A stretch of 64,000 bases of DNA from Gemmataceae bacterium (GCA_019636445.1 JAHBXO010000004.1:1-64000), one strand, 5' to 3'. Shown: positions 24,634 through 34,446, numbered from the stretch's first letter. Notes: a model not told the origin generated them from the letters alone. A program made the numbers and translations.

Positions 24634-25815
24634 TTGAATCGCGAACTGACGGTCGGTCGAGATGTTTGGCGAGTGGCGATCCCAGACGCCCGTTGCGTCG
24701 AGTTGCCACGCCGGGAATCGAGCGCGCCGTCGGGCGGCGTCGGAGATCTGATTCGCAGCGCGCTCGAGAAACCGTACCGCTTCGAACCGCTGCGACGGGC
24801 GCTGACACCCGAAGACAAAGTGGCGCTTGTTGTGGACGAGACGGTGCCGGAGGCCGCGGTCGCCGCAAGCGCGGTGATGGACCATCTCGCCTCCGCGGGC
24901 ATCCCGATTGGAGCGATAACGATCCTCCTGCCCGCCGGATCACGCGGCGACTGGGTGGCGAATCTACCGGACGAATACGCCGACGCGCAGACCGAAGTCC
25001 ACGATGCGATCGATCGGAAACGCCTGGCGTATCTGGCATCGACCCTGTCGGAACGGCGCGTTTACCTGAACCGTACGCTGGTGGAATCGGATTTCGTTGT
25101 GGCGATCGGCCGGCGGCGCTTCGACGCCGACGCGGGCGTCGCCGGCGGCGAAGACCTCCTTTTCCCCCGCTTCAGCGACGCCGAGACGATCGATTCGTTC
25201 CGCGGTCGATTCCGCTACAAGGAGGCCAGCCCCTCGCCTGACGTTTCAGAGGTTGTGGCGCTGTTCGGTTCGCCGTTCTTCGTGCAGGTGATCGACGACG
25301 GCACGCGGGTGGTGGAAGTCCTTGCGGGATTGCCGAATAGTCTGGTGGAAGGCCTGCGCCGCCACGATCGGCTCTGGCGTCATCGCCTACCCGAACGGCC
25401 GGACACCGTCGTCGCGACGGTCTCTCCGGATCCCGATTTTACCGAGTTGGCGGCGGGAGCGGTCAACGCCGCCCGTGCCGTGGCGAAGGGGGGGCGTATC
25501 GCTCTGCTCGCCCCGCCCGTCGCACTGGAAGGCGAAGGGATCGCGATCCTGCGCGGCGCCGAGGACCCTGCCGAGGCTCGCAAACTCCTCACGGCCGCCC
25601 GCCCCGACGATTGGGCGGCATGCCACCTCTGGACAGCCGTGACCCGCCGCGCCCGGCTCTACCTCACGGGTCTCGACGAGGATCGCGCCGAGGAACTCTT
25701 CGCGACCGCCCTCAATAATGTCGGTGAACTTGAGCGATTCCTCGAAAGCGGCGATCGCATCCTGTTCCTGCCGAATGCCCATCGCACTATTGTCCGCACC
25801 GAGGACGCGACATGA
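24634..25815 (+). CDS. LarA-like nickel-pincer enzyme family protein (DUF2088)
   Basis: A 393-residue protein. The N-terminal half (EDKVALVVDETVPEAAVAASAVMDHLASAGIP, ITILLPAGSRGDW) matches the lactate-racemase LarA N-terminal domain, and EVHDAIDRKRLAYLAST is a later recognisable stretch. Racemase activity needs a nickel-pincer cofactor made by LarB, C and E, none of which lie in the window, so racemisation of lactate is not shown. The start is a TTG at 24634 because no ATG fits the frame. The stop overlaps the next gene (ATGA). Confidence 0.65.
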   Translation: MNRELTVGRDVWRVAIPDARCVELPRRESSAPSGGVGDLIRSALEKPYRFEPLRRALTPEDKVALVVDETVPEAAVAASAVMDHLASAGIPIGAITILLPAGSRGDWVANLPDEYADAQTEVHDAIDRKRLAYLASTLSERRVYLNRTLVESDFVVAIGRRRFDADAGVAGGEDLLFPRFSDAETIDSFRGRFRYKEASPSPDVSEVVALFGSPFFVQVIDDGTRVVEVLAGLPNSLVEGLRRHDRLWRHRLPERPDTVVATVSPDPDFTELAAGAVNAARAVAKGGRIALLAPPVALEGEGIAILRGAEDPAEARKLLTAARPDDWAACHLWTAVTRRARLYLTGLDEDRAEELFATALNNVGELERFLESGDRILFLPNAHRTIVRTEDAT

Positions 25816-26783
25816 CCGAGGGCTACCGTGCCGCCATCGAATCCACTGCGATCGTCGATCGTTCGACGACGGGAAAGGTCCTCGTCTCGGGGCCGGACGC
25901 ACCGAAGTTCCTCACGAACCTGAGCACCAACGACCTGCGCGATCTGCCGCTCGGCGGCGGCTGCGAAACCTATTTTCTCGACCATAAAGCGAAGACCCTG
26001 TTCGCCGCGTGGGCCTACCACGTACTCAGCGACGGGAAGCATGCGATCTGGCTGGAGACTACGCCCGGCCGCGGCGCGAAGCTCTTCGCGCACCTCGACC
26101 GTTACCTGATCTCCGAATCCGTCGAGTTGCACGACGTGACCGATCGGCTCGCGCAGTTCCACCTCGCCGGACCGACGGCAACGGCGACGCTGGAGGCGGC
26201 CCTTGCGGATCGCATCCCGGACCTGGCCGAATTCCAGCACATGGAGCGCACCTTCGGCCGCAACATCGCCGCGTCGATCCGCCGACGCAATCTCCTCGGT
26301 ACGGCCGGATACGACCTCCTCGTGCCGGTCGAACAGAAGGGTGCCATTGCCGATCTGCTCGTGGCCGCCGGTGCAACGACTGCGACCGCCGAGGACTTTG
26401 AAATCCTCCGCATCGAAGCCGGCACCCCCACCTATGGACCCGACATCGACGAGACGCGATTCGTGATGGAACTCCCCCGCGTCGAGCGCGCCGTCAATTA
26501 CGCGAAAGGCTGCTTTATTGGCCAGGAGCCGATCGTCATGGCCCGCGACCGCGCCGGGTTCGTGAATCGCGCCTTTCTGAAGTTGAAGACCGACGGCGAC
26601 CCCCTGCCGCCGGGAACGAAATTGACGCGTGATGGCCAGGACGCGGGCGTCGTTACTTCCTCGACGCGCTCACCACGGTATGGTACCATCGCGTTGGGCT
26701 ACATCCGCCGCGGCCACCAGGACCCCGGCACCGTGCTCGCCGCCGGTTCGCAATCCGTCGAAGTGATCGGCTCTCCCGCCTGA
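25812..26783 (+). CDS. ygfZ: YgfZ/GcvT-family folate-binding protein
   Basis: A 323-residue protein with the YgfZ signature KGCFIGQEPIV at about residue 232 and an N-terminal segment (GKVLVSGPDAPKFLTNLSTNDL) of the same family. YgfZ helps iron-sulfur enzymes such as MiaB, probably through tetrahydrofolate. The conserved cysteine of KGCF is present. The start overlaps the LarA-like stop by ATGA. Confidence 0.85.
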   Translation: MTEGYRAAIESTAIVDRSTTGKVLVSGPDAPKFLTNLSTNDLRDLPLGGGCETYFLDHKAKTLFAAWAYHVLSDGKHAIWLETTPGRGAKLFAHLDRYLISESVELHDVTDRLAQFHLAGPTATATLEAALADRIPDLAEFQHMERTFGRNIAASIRRRNLLGTAGYDLLVPVEQKGAIADLLVAAGATTATAEDFEILRIEAGTPTYGPDIDETRFVMELPRVERAVNYAKGCFIGQEPIVMARDRAGFVNRAFLKLKTDGDPLPPGTKLTRDGQDAGVVTSSTRSPRYGTIALGYIRRGHQDPGTVLAAGSQSVEVIGSPA

Positions 26784-26792
26784 GGATTTCCC

Positions 26793-27560
26793 GTGCGCTG
26801 CCTCGCTCTGTTGCTCCTTCTCACCGCTCCCGCCTTCGCCGACGAACCGAAGGAAGACTGGAAGCCGCTCTTCAACGGCAAGAACCTCGACGGTTGGACG
26901 CCGAAGATCAAGGGTTTCGACCTCGGCGTCAACCACGCCGACACCTTCCGCGTCGAGGACGGCATTCTGAAGGTGAAGTACGACAAGTGGACCGGGTTCG
27001 ACGAGAACTTCGGCCACCTCTTCTACAAGGACAAGTTCTCGCACTACCGGCTACGCGTCGAGTATCGCTTCGTCGGCGATCAGGTGAAGGGCGGCCCCGG
27101 CTGGGCGATCCGCAACAGCGGCATCATGTACCACTGCCAGGACCCGAAGACGATGGACAAGGACCAGAAGTTCCCCGTGTCCATCGAAGGCCAGATGCTC
27201 GGCGGCAACGGCAAGGATAACCGGCCCACGGGCAACCTCTGCACGCCGGGAACGAATGTCGTGTACAACGGCAAGCTCCATCTGCCCCACTGCACCAATT
27301 CGAAATCGAAGACCTACCACGGCGACCAGTGGGTGACGATGGAAGTGGAGGTCCACGGCGGTGGGGCCGTGAAGCAGAAGATCAACGGCGAGGTCGTGCT
27401 GGAGTTCGAACAGCCGCAACTCGACCCGCGCGACACCGACGCGAAGAAACTCATCAAGGACCCGAAGAATTTGATCGTGACGGAGGGTTACATCTCGCTC
27501 CAGGCGGAAAGCCATCCCGTGGAGTTCCGCAAGGTCGAGATCCTGGAATTGAAGAAATAG
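26793..27560 (+). CDS. DUF1080 secreted protein (3-keto-disaccharide hydrolase-like)
   Basis: A 255-residue protein with a signal peptide (ends APAFADEP) and the DUF1080 motifs WKPLFNGKNLDGW near the start and GGPGWAIRNSGIMYHCQDP in the middle. DUF1080 is a concanavalin-like fold found in planctomycetes; some members act on 3-keto-glucosides. The start is a GTG at 26793. It sits upstream of a DUF1549/DUF1501 cluster, a common arrangement, and its substrate is not known. Confidence 0.85.
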   Translation: MRCLALLLLLTAPAFADEPKEDWKPLFNGKNLDGWTPKIKGFDLGVNHADTFRVEDGILKVKYDKWTGFDENFGHLFYKDKFSHYRLRVEYRFVGDQVKGGPGWAIRNSGIMYHCQDPKTMDKDQKFPVSIEGQMLGGNGKDNRPTGNLCTPGTNVVYNGKLHLPHCTNSKSKTYHGDQWVTMEVEVHGGGAVKQKINGEVVLEFEQPQLDPRDTDAKKLIKDPKNLIVTEGYISLQAESHPVEFRKVEILELKK

Positions 27561-27574
27561 ACTGAGATTGAAGT

Positions 27575-27655
27575 GATCACGAAAACTTGAAAGGACAAAA
27601 GACCGAAAAAACTGATTTTTTTTTCGGACTTTCGTCCTTTCAAGTTTTCGTGATC
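27575..27655. repeat. A+T-rich long inverted repeat
   Basis: Perfect 22-bp arms (27575-27596 and 27634-27655, beginning GATCACGAAAAC) enclose a second inner hairpin with A-runs and T-runs (CCGAAAAAA/TTTTTTCGG). The whole forms one near-continuous hairpin of 81 bases between the DUF1080 and DUF1549 genes. It is much richer in A+T than the surroundings. Confidence 0.9.
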
Positions 27656-27690
27656 TCGGTTGATGCTCTTACCCGCCGTTTGGGGTTGTC

Positions 27691-30162
27691 ATGCGACCCG
27701 TCGCTTTGCTGATTCTGTTCGCGATCGTTTCGAAGTCGTCCGCCGCCGAGCCGGTGGACTACTTGCGCGATATCAAGCCGATCCTGAAGGACCGCTGCTA
27801 CGCGTGCCACGGGGCGCTCGCGCAGAAGGCGGAGCTGCGCCTCGATAGCGGGAAGGGCATCCACAACGCCGTGACGCCGGGCAAGCCGAACGAAAGCGTG
27901 CTGTTAGAACGTGTGAGTGAAAAGGAAGAGAGCGCCCGGATGCCGCCGGAGGGCGTGTCCCTGACGGCGGAGCAGATCGCGAAGCTGAAGACGTGGATCG
28001 AACAGGGCGCGAAGTACCCGGCCGACGACAAACCTGAACCGTCGCCGCAGGATCACTGGGCGTTCCGGAAACCGGTGAAGAACGAGCCACCATCAGTCAC
28101 GATTCCAGCGTTCAATCCACATCCGGTCGACCGGTTCGTCGCGGCCGAGTGGGCGAAGCGGAAGCTCGAGCCGCGACCGGAAACCGACAAGCGGAATCTC
28201 CTGCGCCGACTGCATCTCGATCTCACCGGCCTGCCGCCGAGCGCCGAACGAATCGCCAAGTTCTTGAAGGACGAATCGCCGGACGCCTACGAGAAGGAAG
28301 TGGACCGGCTGCTTGCCTCACCACAGTACGGCGAGCGCTGGGCACGGCATTTCCTCGACGTCTGGCGCTATTCCGACTGGTGGGGATTGGGAGCCGAGGT
28401 CCGCAACAGTCAGAAGCATATGTGGCACTGGCGGGACTGGGCCGTTGAGTCGTTCAACGCCGACAAAGGCTACGATTCGATGGTGCGCGAAATGCTCGCC
28501 GCCGACGAATTGCATCCGACGGACGAAAACAAGCTGCGGGCCACCGGCTACCTCGCCCGGCAGTACTTTCTCTTCAACCGCGACACCTGGCTCGACGAGA
28601 CGGTCGAACACACCTCGAAGGCGTTCCTCGGCCTGACGTGGAACTGCGCCCGCTGTCACGACCACAAGTACGACCCGATCGCGCAGGAGGACTACTATCG
28701 TTTCCGCGCGATCTTCGAGCCATACCAGGTGCGGGCGGACATGGTGCCGGGCGTGGCGGACTTCGAGAAGGATGGCCTGCCGCGTGTCTTCGACTGCAAC
28801 GCGAATGCCCCAACATATCTTTATGTACGCGGCGACGACAAGCGGCCCGTGAAGGACAAGCCGATCCCGCCGGGGATGCCGAAGTTCCTCGCGCCGAACG
28901 GGCTGGCCATTTCGACCGTGAAGCTACCGGCCGAGGCGCACGCGCCGCAGATACGGGAGCACGTGCTGGCGACGCATCTGGCGCTCGCGAAGCCGGAGGG
29001 CGAAGTCGCGGAGCGTGCCGTGCGGGCGCGTTATGAGGCGGATCGGGCCAAGGTGACGGGCACGCCGGAGGAGGCGAAAGCCAAAGCCCGACTCTCGGCG
29101 AAGGCGGAGAAGGAATTGGAACTCGTTCGCGCCGAACGGGCCGTTGCAAAGGCCGAAGCCGACCTCGCGAAGACCGTCGGCATCCGCCGCATCGGCCCGG
29201 CCCGCAAGCTCCAACTCGCGCAGGACACCCTCGCCAAGGCGAAGAAAGCCCGGGAGAATCCGGGCGAAACATATACTTCGCTTCGCGGTTCCTTGAAGAC
29301 GAAGGAATCGAACCTCGAAACCGAAGCCTCGCGTGCGAAGCCGTACCCGACGACCAGCACCGGCCGGCGCTCGGCGCTGGCGAACTGGATCGCGAGCCGT
29401 GACAACCCGCTGACGGCGCGCGTGCTCGTCAACCACGTCTGGCTCCGCCACTTCGGCCGGCCGCTCGTCGCCAACGTCTTCGATTTCGGCCGCAAAGGGC
29501 AGTCGCCGACGCATCCCGAACTGCTCGATTGGCTCGCGGTCGATTTCATGGAGCACGGCTGGTCGATCAAGCACCTGCACCGGCGGATCGTCACGTCACG
29601 GGTCTATCGCCTCGGCGATACGCCATCGGAAGCGAACCGCTCGATTGATCCGGAAAACGTTTACCTTTGGAAACGGTCCCCACTTCGCATGGACGCACCG
29701 ACGGTTCGCGACAGCCTGCTCGCGCTCGCCGGCGAGCTGGACGCCACGCTCGGCGGCCCGGCCGTGCCGCCGAATCAGCAGACGACGAACAAACGACGCA
29801 GCCTGTACTTCTTCCAGTCGCACAACGAGCACGACAAGTTCCTGTCGATCTTTGACGACGCGAACGTATTGGACTGCTACCGCCGTACCGAGAGCATCGT
29901 GCCACAGCAGGCGCTCGCACTCTCGAACAGCCGGTTCGCGATGGAGATGGCCGGCAAGATCGCGGCAAAGATCAATGCCGACACCGACGCCGCGTTCGTA
30001 AAGGAGAGCTTCGAGCGAATCCTCGGTTACACGCCATCCCAAACCGAAGCTAGCGCGGCCCTCGAAGCGCTCGCGGAGTTCCGCAAGCTCGCCCCTGCGA
30101 CGGCCCGCGCCCGGCTGGCGCTCGCCCTGGTTAACCACAACGATTTCGTCACGATCCGTTGA
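27691..30162 (+). CDS. PSCyt1/DUF1549/DUF1553 cytochrome-type secreted protein
   Basis: An 823-residue protein with signal peptide (ends SKSSAAEP) and four parts. The N-terminal cytochrome-like domain holds the haem-binding motif CYACH (about residue 36) with the later RMPPEGVSLT as distal ligand region. DUF1549 (NLLRRLHLDLTGLPPS) contains another CxxCH (CARCHDHKYDPI). A coiled linker of about 140 residues (residues 430-530, alternating Glu/Lys/Ala) follows, then DUF1553 (RVLVNHVWLRHFGRPLV, PQQALALSNSRF). It probably acts in a periplasmic electron-transfer or hydrolase complex with the DUF1501 partner at 30599. Confidence 0.88.
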   Translation: MRPVALLILFAIVSKSSAAEPVDYLRDIKPILKDRCYACHGALAQKAELRLDSGKGIHNAVTPGKPNESVLLERVSEKEESARMPPEGVSLTAEQIAKLKTWIEQGAKYPADDKPEPSPQDHWAFRKPVKNEPPSVTIPAFNPHPVDRFVAAEWAKRKLEPRPETDKRNLLRRLHLDLTGLPPSAERIAKFLKDESPDAYEKEVDRLLASPQYGERWARHFLDVWRYSDWWGLGAEVRNSQKHMWHWRDWAVESFNADKGYDSMVREMLAADELHPTDENKLRATGYLARQYFLFNRDTWLDETVEHTSKAFLGLTWNCARCHDHKYDPIAQEDYYRFRAIFEPYQVRADMVPGVADFEKDGLPRVFDCNANAPTYLYVRGDDKRPVKDKPIPPGMPKFLAPNGLAISTVKLPAEAHAPQIREHVLATHLALAKPEGEVAERAVRARYEADRAKVTGTPEEAKAKARLSAKAEKELELVRAERAVAKAEADLAKTVGIRRIGPARKLQLAQDTLAKAKKARENPGETYTSLRGSLKTKESNLETEASRAKPYPTTSTGRRSALANWIASRDNPLTARVLVNHVWLRHFGRPLVANVFDFGRKGQSPTHPELLDWLAVDFMEHGWSIKHLHRRIVTSRVYRLGDTPSEANRSIDPENVYLWKRSPLRMDAPTVRDSLLALAGELDATLGGPAVPPNQQTTNKRRSLYFFQSHNEHDKFLSIFDDANVLDCYRRTESIVPQQALALSNSRFAMEMAGKIAAKINADTDAAFVKESFERILGYTPSQTEASAALEALAEFRKLAPATARARLALALVNHNDFVTIR

Positions 30163-30184
30163 ATTCAAGAATCGGCGAAGCGCA

Positions 30185-30592
30185 ATGTTTGCCATTCGAC
30201 TACTACCTGAGACGCAACGAGGCTCCGACGGCGAGCGACTTGGTGAGATTGTGGTCGATGACTTTCGCGAGACCTTTTCGTGTCATTTGGAAAACTACGC
30301 CGAATTGGAGTATGAGTGGGGCAAACGACTCCGAGCGCTTCTAGAAGGCGAACCGGCGATTGCTCTTCGCCACGACCCGCGCTTCGCTTGGATCGTATTC
30401 AGAGAGGGTTCCGATTGTTTCGTGCAGCAACGACTATCGATCGGTGGCGACTTTGCCCCCTTGCTCCCTCGCGTCACGGTGTATGAAGAGAACGATGCCG
30501 TCAGTGAATGGAAGACAAGCATTCATGCGATCCGAGGATTTCTCGACAAAGAGTCCAATCGAAACGCTGGGCCAACCTCTACACGAGTCTGA
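30185..30592 (+). CDS. CdiI-immunity-like protein, probably acquired
   Basis: A 135-residue protein lying between the DUF1549 gene and its DUF1501 partner. The pattern GERLGEIVVDDFRETF, a WxxRLxxLLEG-like helix (GKRLRALLEGEPAIAL), WIVFREGSDCFVQQRL and a final SEWKTSIHAIRGFL is what I recall for a family of contact-dependent inhibition immunity proteins. No toxin is nearby, so it would be an orphan. Codon use differs: third positions are visibly poorer in G and C than those of neighbours. It separates two genes that are usually adjacent, which suggests later insertion. Family assignment is from memory and unverified. Confidence 0.5.
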   Translation: MFAIRLLPETQRGSDGERLGEIVVDDFRETFSCHLENYAELEYEWGKRLRALLEGEPAIALRHDPRFAWIVFREGSDCFVQQRLSIGGDFAPLLPRVTVYEENDAVSEWKTSIHAIRGFLDKESNRNAGPTSTRV

Positions 30593-30598
30593 ATTGCT

Positions 30599-32023
30599 AT
30601 GAACCGCCGACAATTCCTCACCACGCCCTGCCTCGGCTTCGGCGGCCTCGCGCTCTCAGCGATGCTCGCGCGCGACGGCTTCGGTGCCGACGGCTGGCGG
30701 CCGCCCGACGGGAATCCGCACTTCGCACCGAAGGCCAAGTCGGTCATCTGGCTGTTCATGAACGGCGGCGTCAGCCACATGGAAACGTTCGACCCGAAGC
30801 CGGAACTCACGAAGTACGCGGGTAAGAGCATCGCCCAGACGCCGTACAAGGACGCGCAAAATCCGGAGAAGCTGAAACTCGCGCGCGTGACGGTCGTCAA
30901 CGACGCCAACGGCCAGCAACGCAACCTGCTCTACCCCGTCCAGGTCGGCTTCAAGAAATACGGCCAGTCCGGCATCGAAGTGAGCGACTGGCTGCCACAC
31001 ACCGGCTCGTGCATCGACGACATCGCCGTCGTCCGCTCCATGTACACCACCGACGACAACCACGGCGCGCAGACGCAGTTCCACTCCGGCCGGCACATGC
31101 TCGACGGTGAATTCCCCACGCTCGGCGCCTGGGTGCACTACGGCCTTGGCTCGCTCAACGACAACCTGCCGCAGTTCGTCAGCCTCGGCAAACGCGAATA
31201 TTGGAACCTGAAGGACGGCCACTACCTCGGCCCGGCCCACGACGCGGTGCCGGTGCGCGTCGATCCGAAGAACCCGCTCGACTACGGCAAGCCGGAGCTG
31301 GCGCTCGGCGACGCCGAGCAGCGCGCCGGGTTCGAATTGGTCAACAAACTGAACAAGCTGAAGGCGGTCGAGCACCCGGACGACGCGGCCCTCGCGGCTC
31401 GTATCAAGTCCTACGAACTCGCGTTCCGGATGCAGAAGTCGCTGCCCGAAGTGCTCGACTTCGCCAAGGAGACGGAGGAGACTAAGAAGCTCTACGGCAT
31501 CGACGAGGCCGCGACTCGCGATTTCGGTTCACAGATGCTCGCCGCCCGACGGCTCGTCGAGCGCGGCGTGCGGTTCGTGCAGGTGCAGCACGGTGCCGGC
31601 GGTGCCGGCGTATGGGACGCGCACGGCGGCCTGAAGGCGAACCACTCGACCAACTGCAAAGCGGTCGACAAACCGATCGCCGGGTTGCTGAAGGACCTGA
31701 AACGGACCGGTCTTTTGAAAGAGACGATCGTCGTCTTCGCGAGCGAGTTCGGCCGCACCCCCGGGACCCAGGGCAGCGACGGGCGCGACCACCATATCTA
31801 CGGCTTCAGCGTCTGGATGGCCGGCGGTGGCATCAAGGGCGGCATCGTCCACGGCAAGACCGACGAGATCGGCTTTCACGCCGTCGAGCACCGGCACTAC
31901 GTCACCGACGTGCACGCGACCATTTTGAAACAGCTCGGATTGGATTCGCGGAAGCTGGAGTTACCAAGCCGCAAGCGGCTGGACGTGGACCACGGGAATG
32001 CGATCCGGGAAATACTCGGATAA
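30599..32023 (+). CDS. DUF1501 protein (Tat-exported), second copy
   Basis: A 474-residue protein with the twin-arginine leader [19 protein letters not shown] and DUF1501 features: [22 protein letters not shown], the nucleophile-like region [30 protein letters not shown], and a late [22 protein letters not shown]. It belongs to a different subgroup from 19385-20647, being longer and with a GADGWRP after the leader. It starts six bases after the CdiI-like gene. Confidence 0.88.
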   Translation: MNRRQFLTTPCLGFGGLALSAMLARDGFGADGWRPPDGNPHFAPKAKSVIWLFMNGGVSHMETFDPKPELTKYAGKSIAQTPYKDAQNPEKLKLARVTVVNDANGQQRNLLYPVQVGFKKYGQSGIEVSDWLPHTGSCIDDIAVVRSMYTTDDNHGAQTQFHSGRHMLDGEFPTLGAWVHYGLGSLNDNLPQFVSLGKREYWNLKDGHYLGPAHDAVPVRVDPKNPLDYGKPELALGDAEQRAGFELVNKLNKLKAVEHPDDAALAARIKSYELAFRMQKSLPEVLDFAKETEETKKLYGIDEAATRDFGSQMLAARRLVERGVRFVQVQHGAGGAGVWDAHGGLKANHSTNCKAVDKPIAGLLKDLKRTGLLKETIVVFASEFGRTPGTQGSDGRDHHIYGFSVWMAGGGIKGGIVHGKTDEIGFHAVEHRHYVTDVHATILKQLGLDSRKLELPSRKRLDVDHGNAIREILG

Positions 32024-32032
32024 ATCACGGCG

Positions 32033-34288
32033 TCACAGCATGCTATACGGGTCCACGTCTACCTGGAACTCCACGCCGGACGTCGGCTTCGCCGCCGACA
32101 GCACCTCGCGCAGCACCGCGTGCAACGCTCCGGAGGCGGCGCTCTGCACCTGGAAGTGGAAGCGATAATAGCCCTTCAGCTTGAACACCGGGCACTCGGC
32201 CGGGCCGAGCAGGCGCACCGGCGGCGTGCCAGGCTTCACGTGGCGTTTCAATGCCTCGGTGAATGCGCCCGCGAGCGTGTCCGCGTAGGCTTCGGCCGCT
32301 TTCTCGTTCTCGCTCCGCACGATCAAGCGTGCGAGCCGCTGGTACGGCGGATACAGGTGCTCCTTCCGGTGGCCCAACTCCTGCTTCGAAAACTCGACAA
32401 AGTCGTGATGCGTCGCCAAGGCGATGCACGGGTGCTCCGGCGTGAAGGTCTGGATCATCACGCGGCCGCCCTTGTCGCCGCGGCCGGCTCGGCCCGACAC
32501 CTGCGCCAACAACTGGAACGTCCGCTCGGCCGCGCGGAAGTCCGGCAGGTGCAAGCCCGTGTCCGCGTTCACCACGCCGACGAGCGTGACGTTCGGGAAG
32601 TCCAGCCCCTTCGCGATCATCTGCGTGCCGAGGAGGATGTGGATCTTGCCCTCGCGAAAAGCGTCCAGCACCCGACGGTGGCTGCCGTGCGAGCCCATCG
32701 TATCGGAATCCATCCGCTGCACGACCCTGTTCGGGAACTTTGATTCGATCTCCTCCTGCAACTTCTCCGTGCCGAGGCCCTGGTAGCGGATCGACACTTG
32801 CGAACAGGCGGGGCATTTCGTGAACGGGGCGGTCTCCCAGCCGCAGTAGTGGCAAACGAGCGAAGACTTGTGCCGGTGGAACGTGAGCGCGAGATCGCAG
32901 TGGGCGCATTGGGCGACATGGCCGCAGCTCGGGCAGTGGACGTGCGTGCTGAAACCCCGGCGGTTCAGGAAGAGCATCACCTGCCCGCCGGCCTTGAGCG
33001 CGCCGTGCATCGCCTTCTCGAGCGTCGGCCCAATGGCGAAGTGCTTGCCCGGCGTCTTCGCCTCGTGGCGCAGGTCGATGAGCTCCACCTTCGGCAACGG
33101 TCGGTTCTCGACGCGGTTCGGCAGGCTCACGAGCGAGTAGCCGCCGGGCCGGTGCGCGTTGTACCAGCTCTCCAGACTCGGCGTCGCGCTGCCGAGAAGG
33201 ATCGGCACATCCGCGAAGCGCGCCCGCATCACGGCCACGTCCCGGGCGTGGTAGCGCGGCGTCGATTCCTGCTTGAAGCTCGTCTCGTGCTCCTCGTCGA
33301 TGACAATCAGCCCGAGTTTCCGTGCCGGGGCGAACACGGCCGACCGTGCCCCGACCACCACTTGCACCTGCCCCGTCGCCACGCGCCGCCAATACTGGCC
33401 ACGCTCGGCGTCCGTCAGGTGCGAGTGCAGCACGGCCACCGATGCGCATCGGCCGGAGAACCGCTCGATCGTTTGCGGTGTCAGGCTGATTTCGGGAACG
33501 AGGACGATCGCTTCCTTCCCTTGCTTCACCACTTCTTCGATGGCGCGGAGGTAGATCTCGGTCTTGCCGCTGCCCGTGATGCCGTGGAGGAGGAACGGGT
33601 GAAATCCGCCGGATGCGAGCGCGGGCTGGATCGTGTCCCAGGCGCGCTGCTGGTCGGAGTTCAGCTGAAGTGCGGGGTGCGGAGTGCGGAGTGCGGAGTG
33701 AGAAGAATCCGATTCGGTCGGTCGTTCGACGCGCTCGGCGAACTTGCGGATCAGACCTTTCGATACGAGGCCGAGGATCGCGCCGGCGCCGCCGAGTTGC
33801 CGGGCGAGCGCGTTCAGTTCCATCGGCTCGCTCGCCGCGCGGAGGGCTTCGAGCGCCCGCTTCTGCTTCGGCGTCACCGACGGCAGCGGATTCGGCAACT
33901 CCTCCGACGGCACGGCCGCCACGAACGCCACCGAGCGCGTCCCGGCCCGATCGCGAACGCCGGCTGGCACCACCGCCTGCAGTACCTGGCCCCAACCGCA
34001 CAAATAATAATCCGCCATCCAGCGCGTCAGCTTCAACAGATGCTCGTCCAGCAGGGGTTCGTCATCGAGCACCTTCGCGATCGGTTTGACAGGCCGGTCT
34101 GGAACAGTCTCGGTAATACGGACAACAAATCCTTCGATGTGTTTATCGCCGCGTCCAAACGGGCACGCGACGCGCCCGCCGACGCGCACGCGCTCGGCTA
34201 GTTCGTCCGACACCGCGTAGCTGAACGCGAGATCGAGCGGCCGGTCGAATACGACCTCGACGAACCGGGTCGGTGGAACTGAGGACAT
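32033..34288 (-). CDS. priA: Primosomal replication helicase PriA
   Basis: A 751-residue helicase that restarts stalled replication forks. It contains the N-terminal 3' DNA-binding domain (FDRPLDLAFSYAV), Walker A (GITGSGKTE), the DEEH box (IVIDEEHETSFKQE), paired zinc knuckles (CPSCGHVAQCAHC, CHYCGW, CPAC) and helicase motifs V and VI (TQMIAKGLDFP, SGRAGRGDKGG). The start ATG at 34288 gives the family start MSSVPPTRFVEVVF; longer starts at 34333 and 34348 are possible. Odd: a 7-bp tandem repeat (33671-33701) is read in frame in the linker before the helicase domain and encodes SHSALRTPHPAL. Confidence 0.95.
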   Translation of the reverse strand: MSSVPPTRFVEVVFDRPLDLAFSYAVSDELAERVRVGGRVACPFGRGDKHIEGFVVRITETVPDRPVKPIAKVLDDEPLLDEHLLKLTRWMADYYLCGWGQVLQAVVPAGVRDRAGTRSVAFVAAVPSEELPNPLPSVTPKQKRALEALRAASEPMELNALARQLGGAGAILGLVSKGLIRKFAERVERPTESDSSHSALRTPHPALQLNSDQQRAWDTIQPALASGGFHPFLLHGITGSGKTEIYLRAIEEVVKQGKEAIVLVPEISLTPQTIERFSGRCASVAVLHSHLTDAERGQYWRRVATGQVQVVVGARSAVFAPARKLGLIVIDEEHETSFKQESTPRYHARDVAVMRARFADVPILLGSATPSLESWYNAHRPGGYSLVSLPNRVENRPLPKVELIDLRHEAKTPGKHFAIGPTLEKAMHGALKAGGQVMLFLNRRGFSTHVHCPSCGHVAQCAHCDLALTFHRHKSSLVCHYCGWETAPFTKCPACSQVSIRYQGLGTEKLQEEIESKFPNRVVQRMDSDTMGSHGSHRRVLDAFREGKIHILLGTQMIAKGLDFPNVTLVGVVNADTGLHLPDFRAAERTFQLLAQVSGRAGRGDKGGRVMIQTFTPEHPCIALATHHDFVEFSKQELGHRKEHLYPPYQRLARLIVRSENEKAAEAYADTLAGAFTEALKRHVKPGTPPVRLLGPAECPVFKLKGYYRFHFQVQSAASGALHAVLREVLSAAKPTSGVEFQVDVDPYSML
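33671..33701. repeat. 7-bp tandem repeat (GTGCGGA) inside priA
   Basis: About four copies of GTGCGGA, one imperfect, lie in the linker between the PriA winged-helix and helicase domains. The repeat has kept the reading frame and adds a short segment starting SHSALRTPH. Confidence 0.85.
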
Positions 34289-34409
34289 CAGTGGTTCATC
34301 CGTTGAATCCACGGTATCCGGAAATGGAAGCATCGATGTGGCACACATACTCCGAGGCTAGACGAAAACGGTCGGGACATCAAAGTCGGTAGCGATCACC
34401 GGGAATGAG

Positions 34410-34446
34410 CAAGGCGAACCGACCCGCGTGGGGAGGGTTCGCCTTG
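34410..34446. terminator. Hairpin between the priA and small-protein genes
   Basis: Arms CAAGGCGAACC (34410-34420) and its complement (34436-34446), loop of 15 bases. No T-run on either strand, so it is a weak terminator candidate or a structural element. Confidence 0.45.

Noticed and set aside
24634..25815. Lactate racemase gene larA
   Set aside because: The N-terminal similarity is clear, but cofactor-making genes are absent in the window, so the enzyme name was not used.
34288..34348. Longer priA start at 34348
   Set aside because: The extra 20 residues have no family similarity and the ribosome site is placed too close to the ATG; 34288 fits homologues better.
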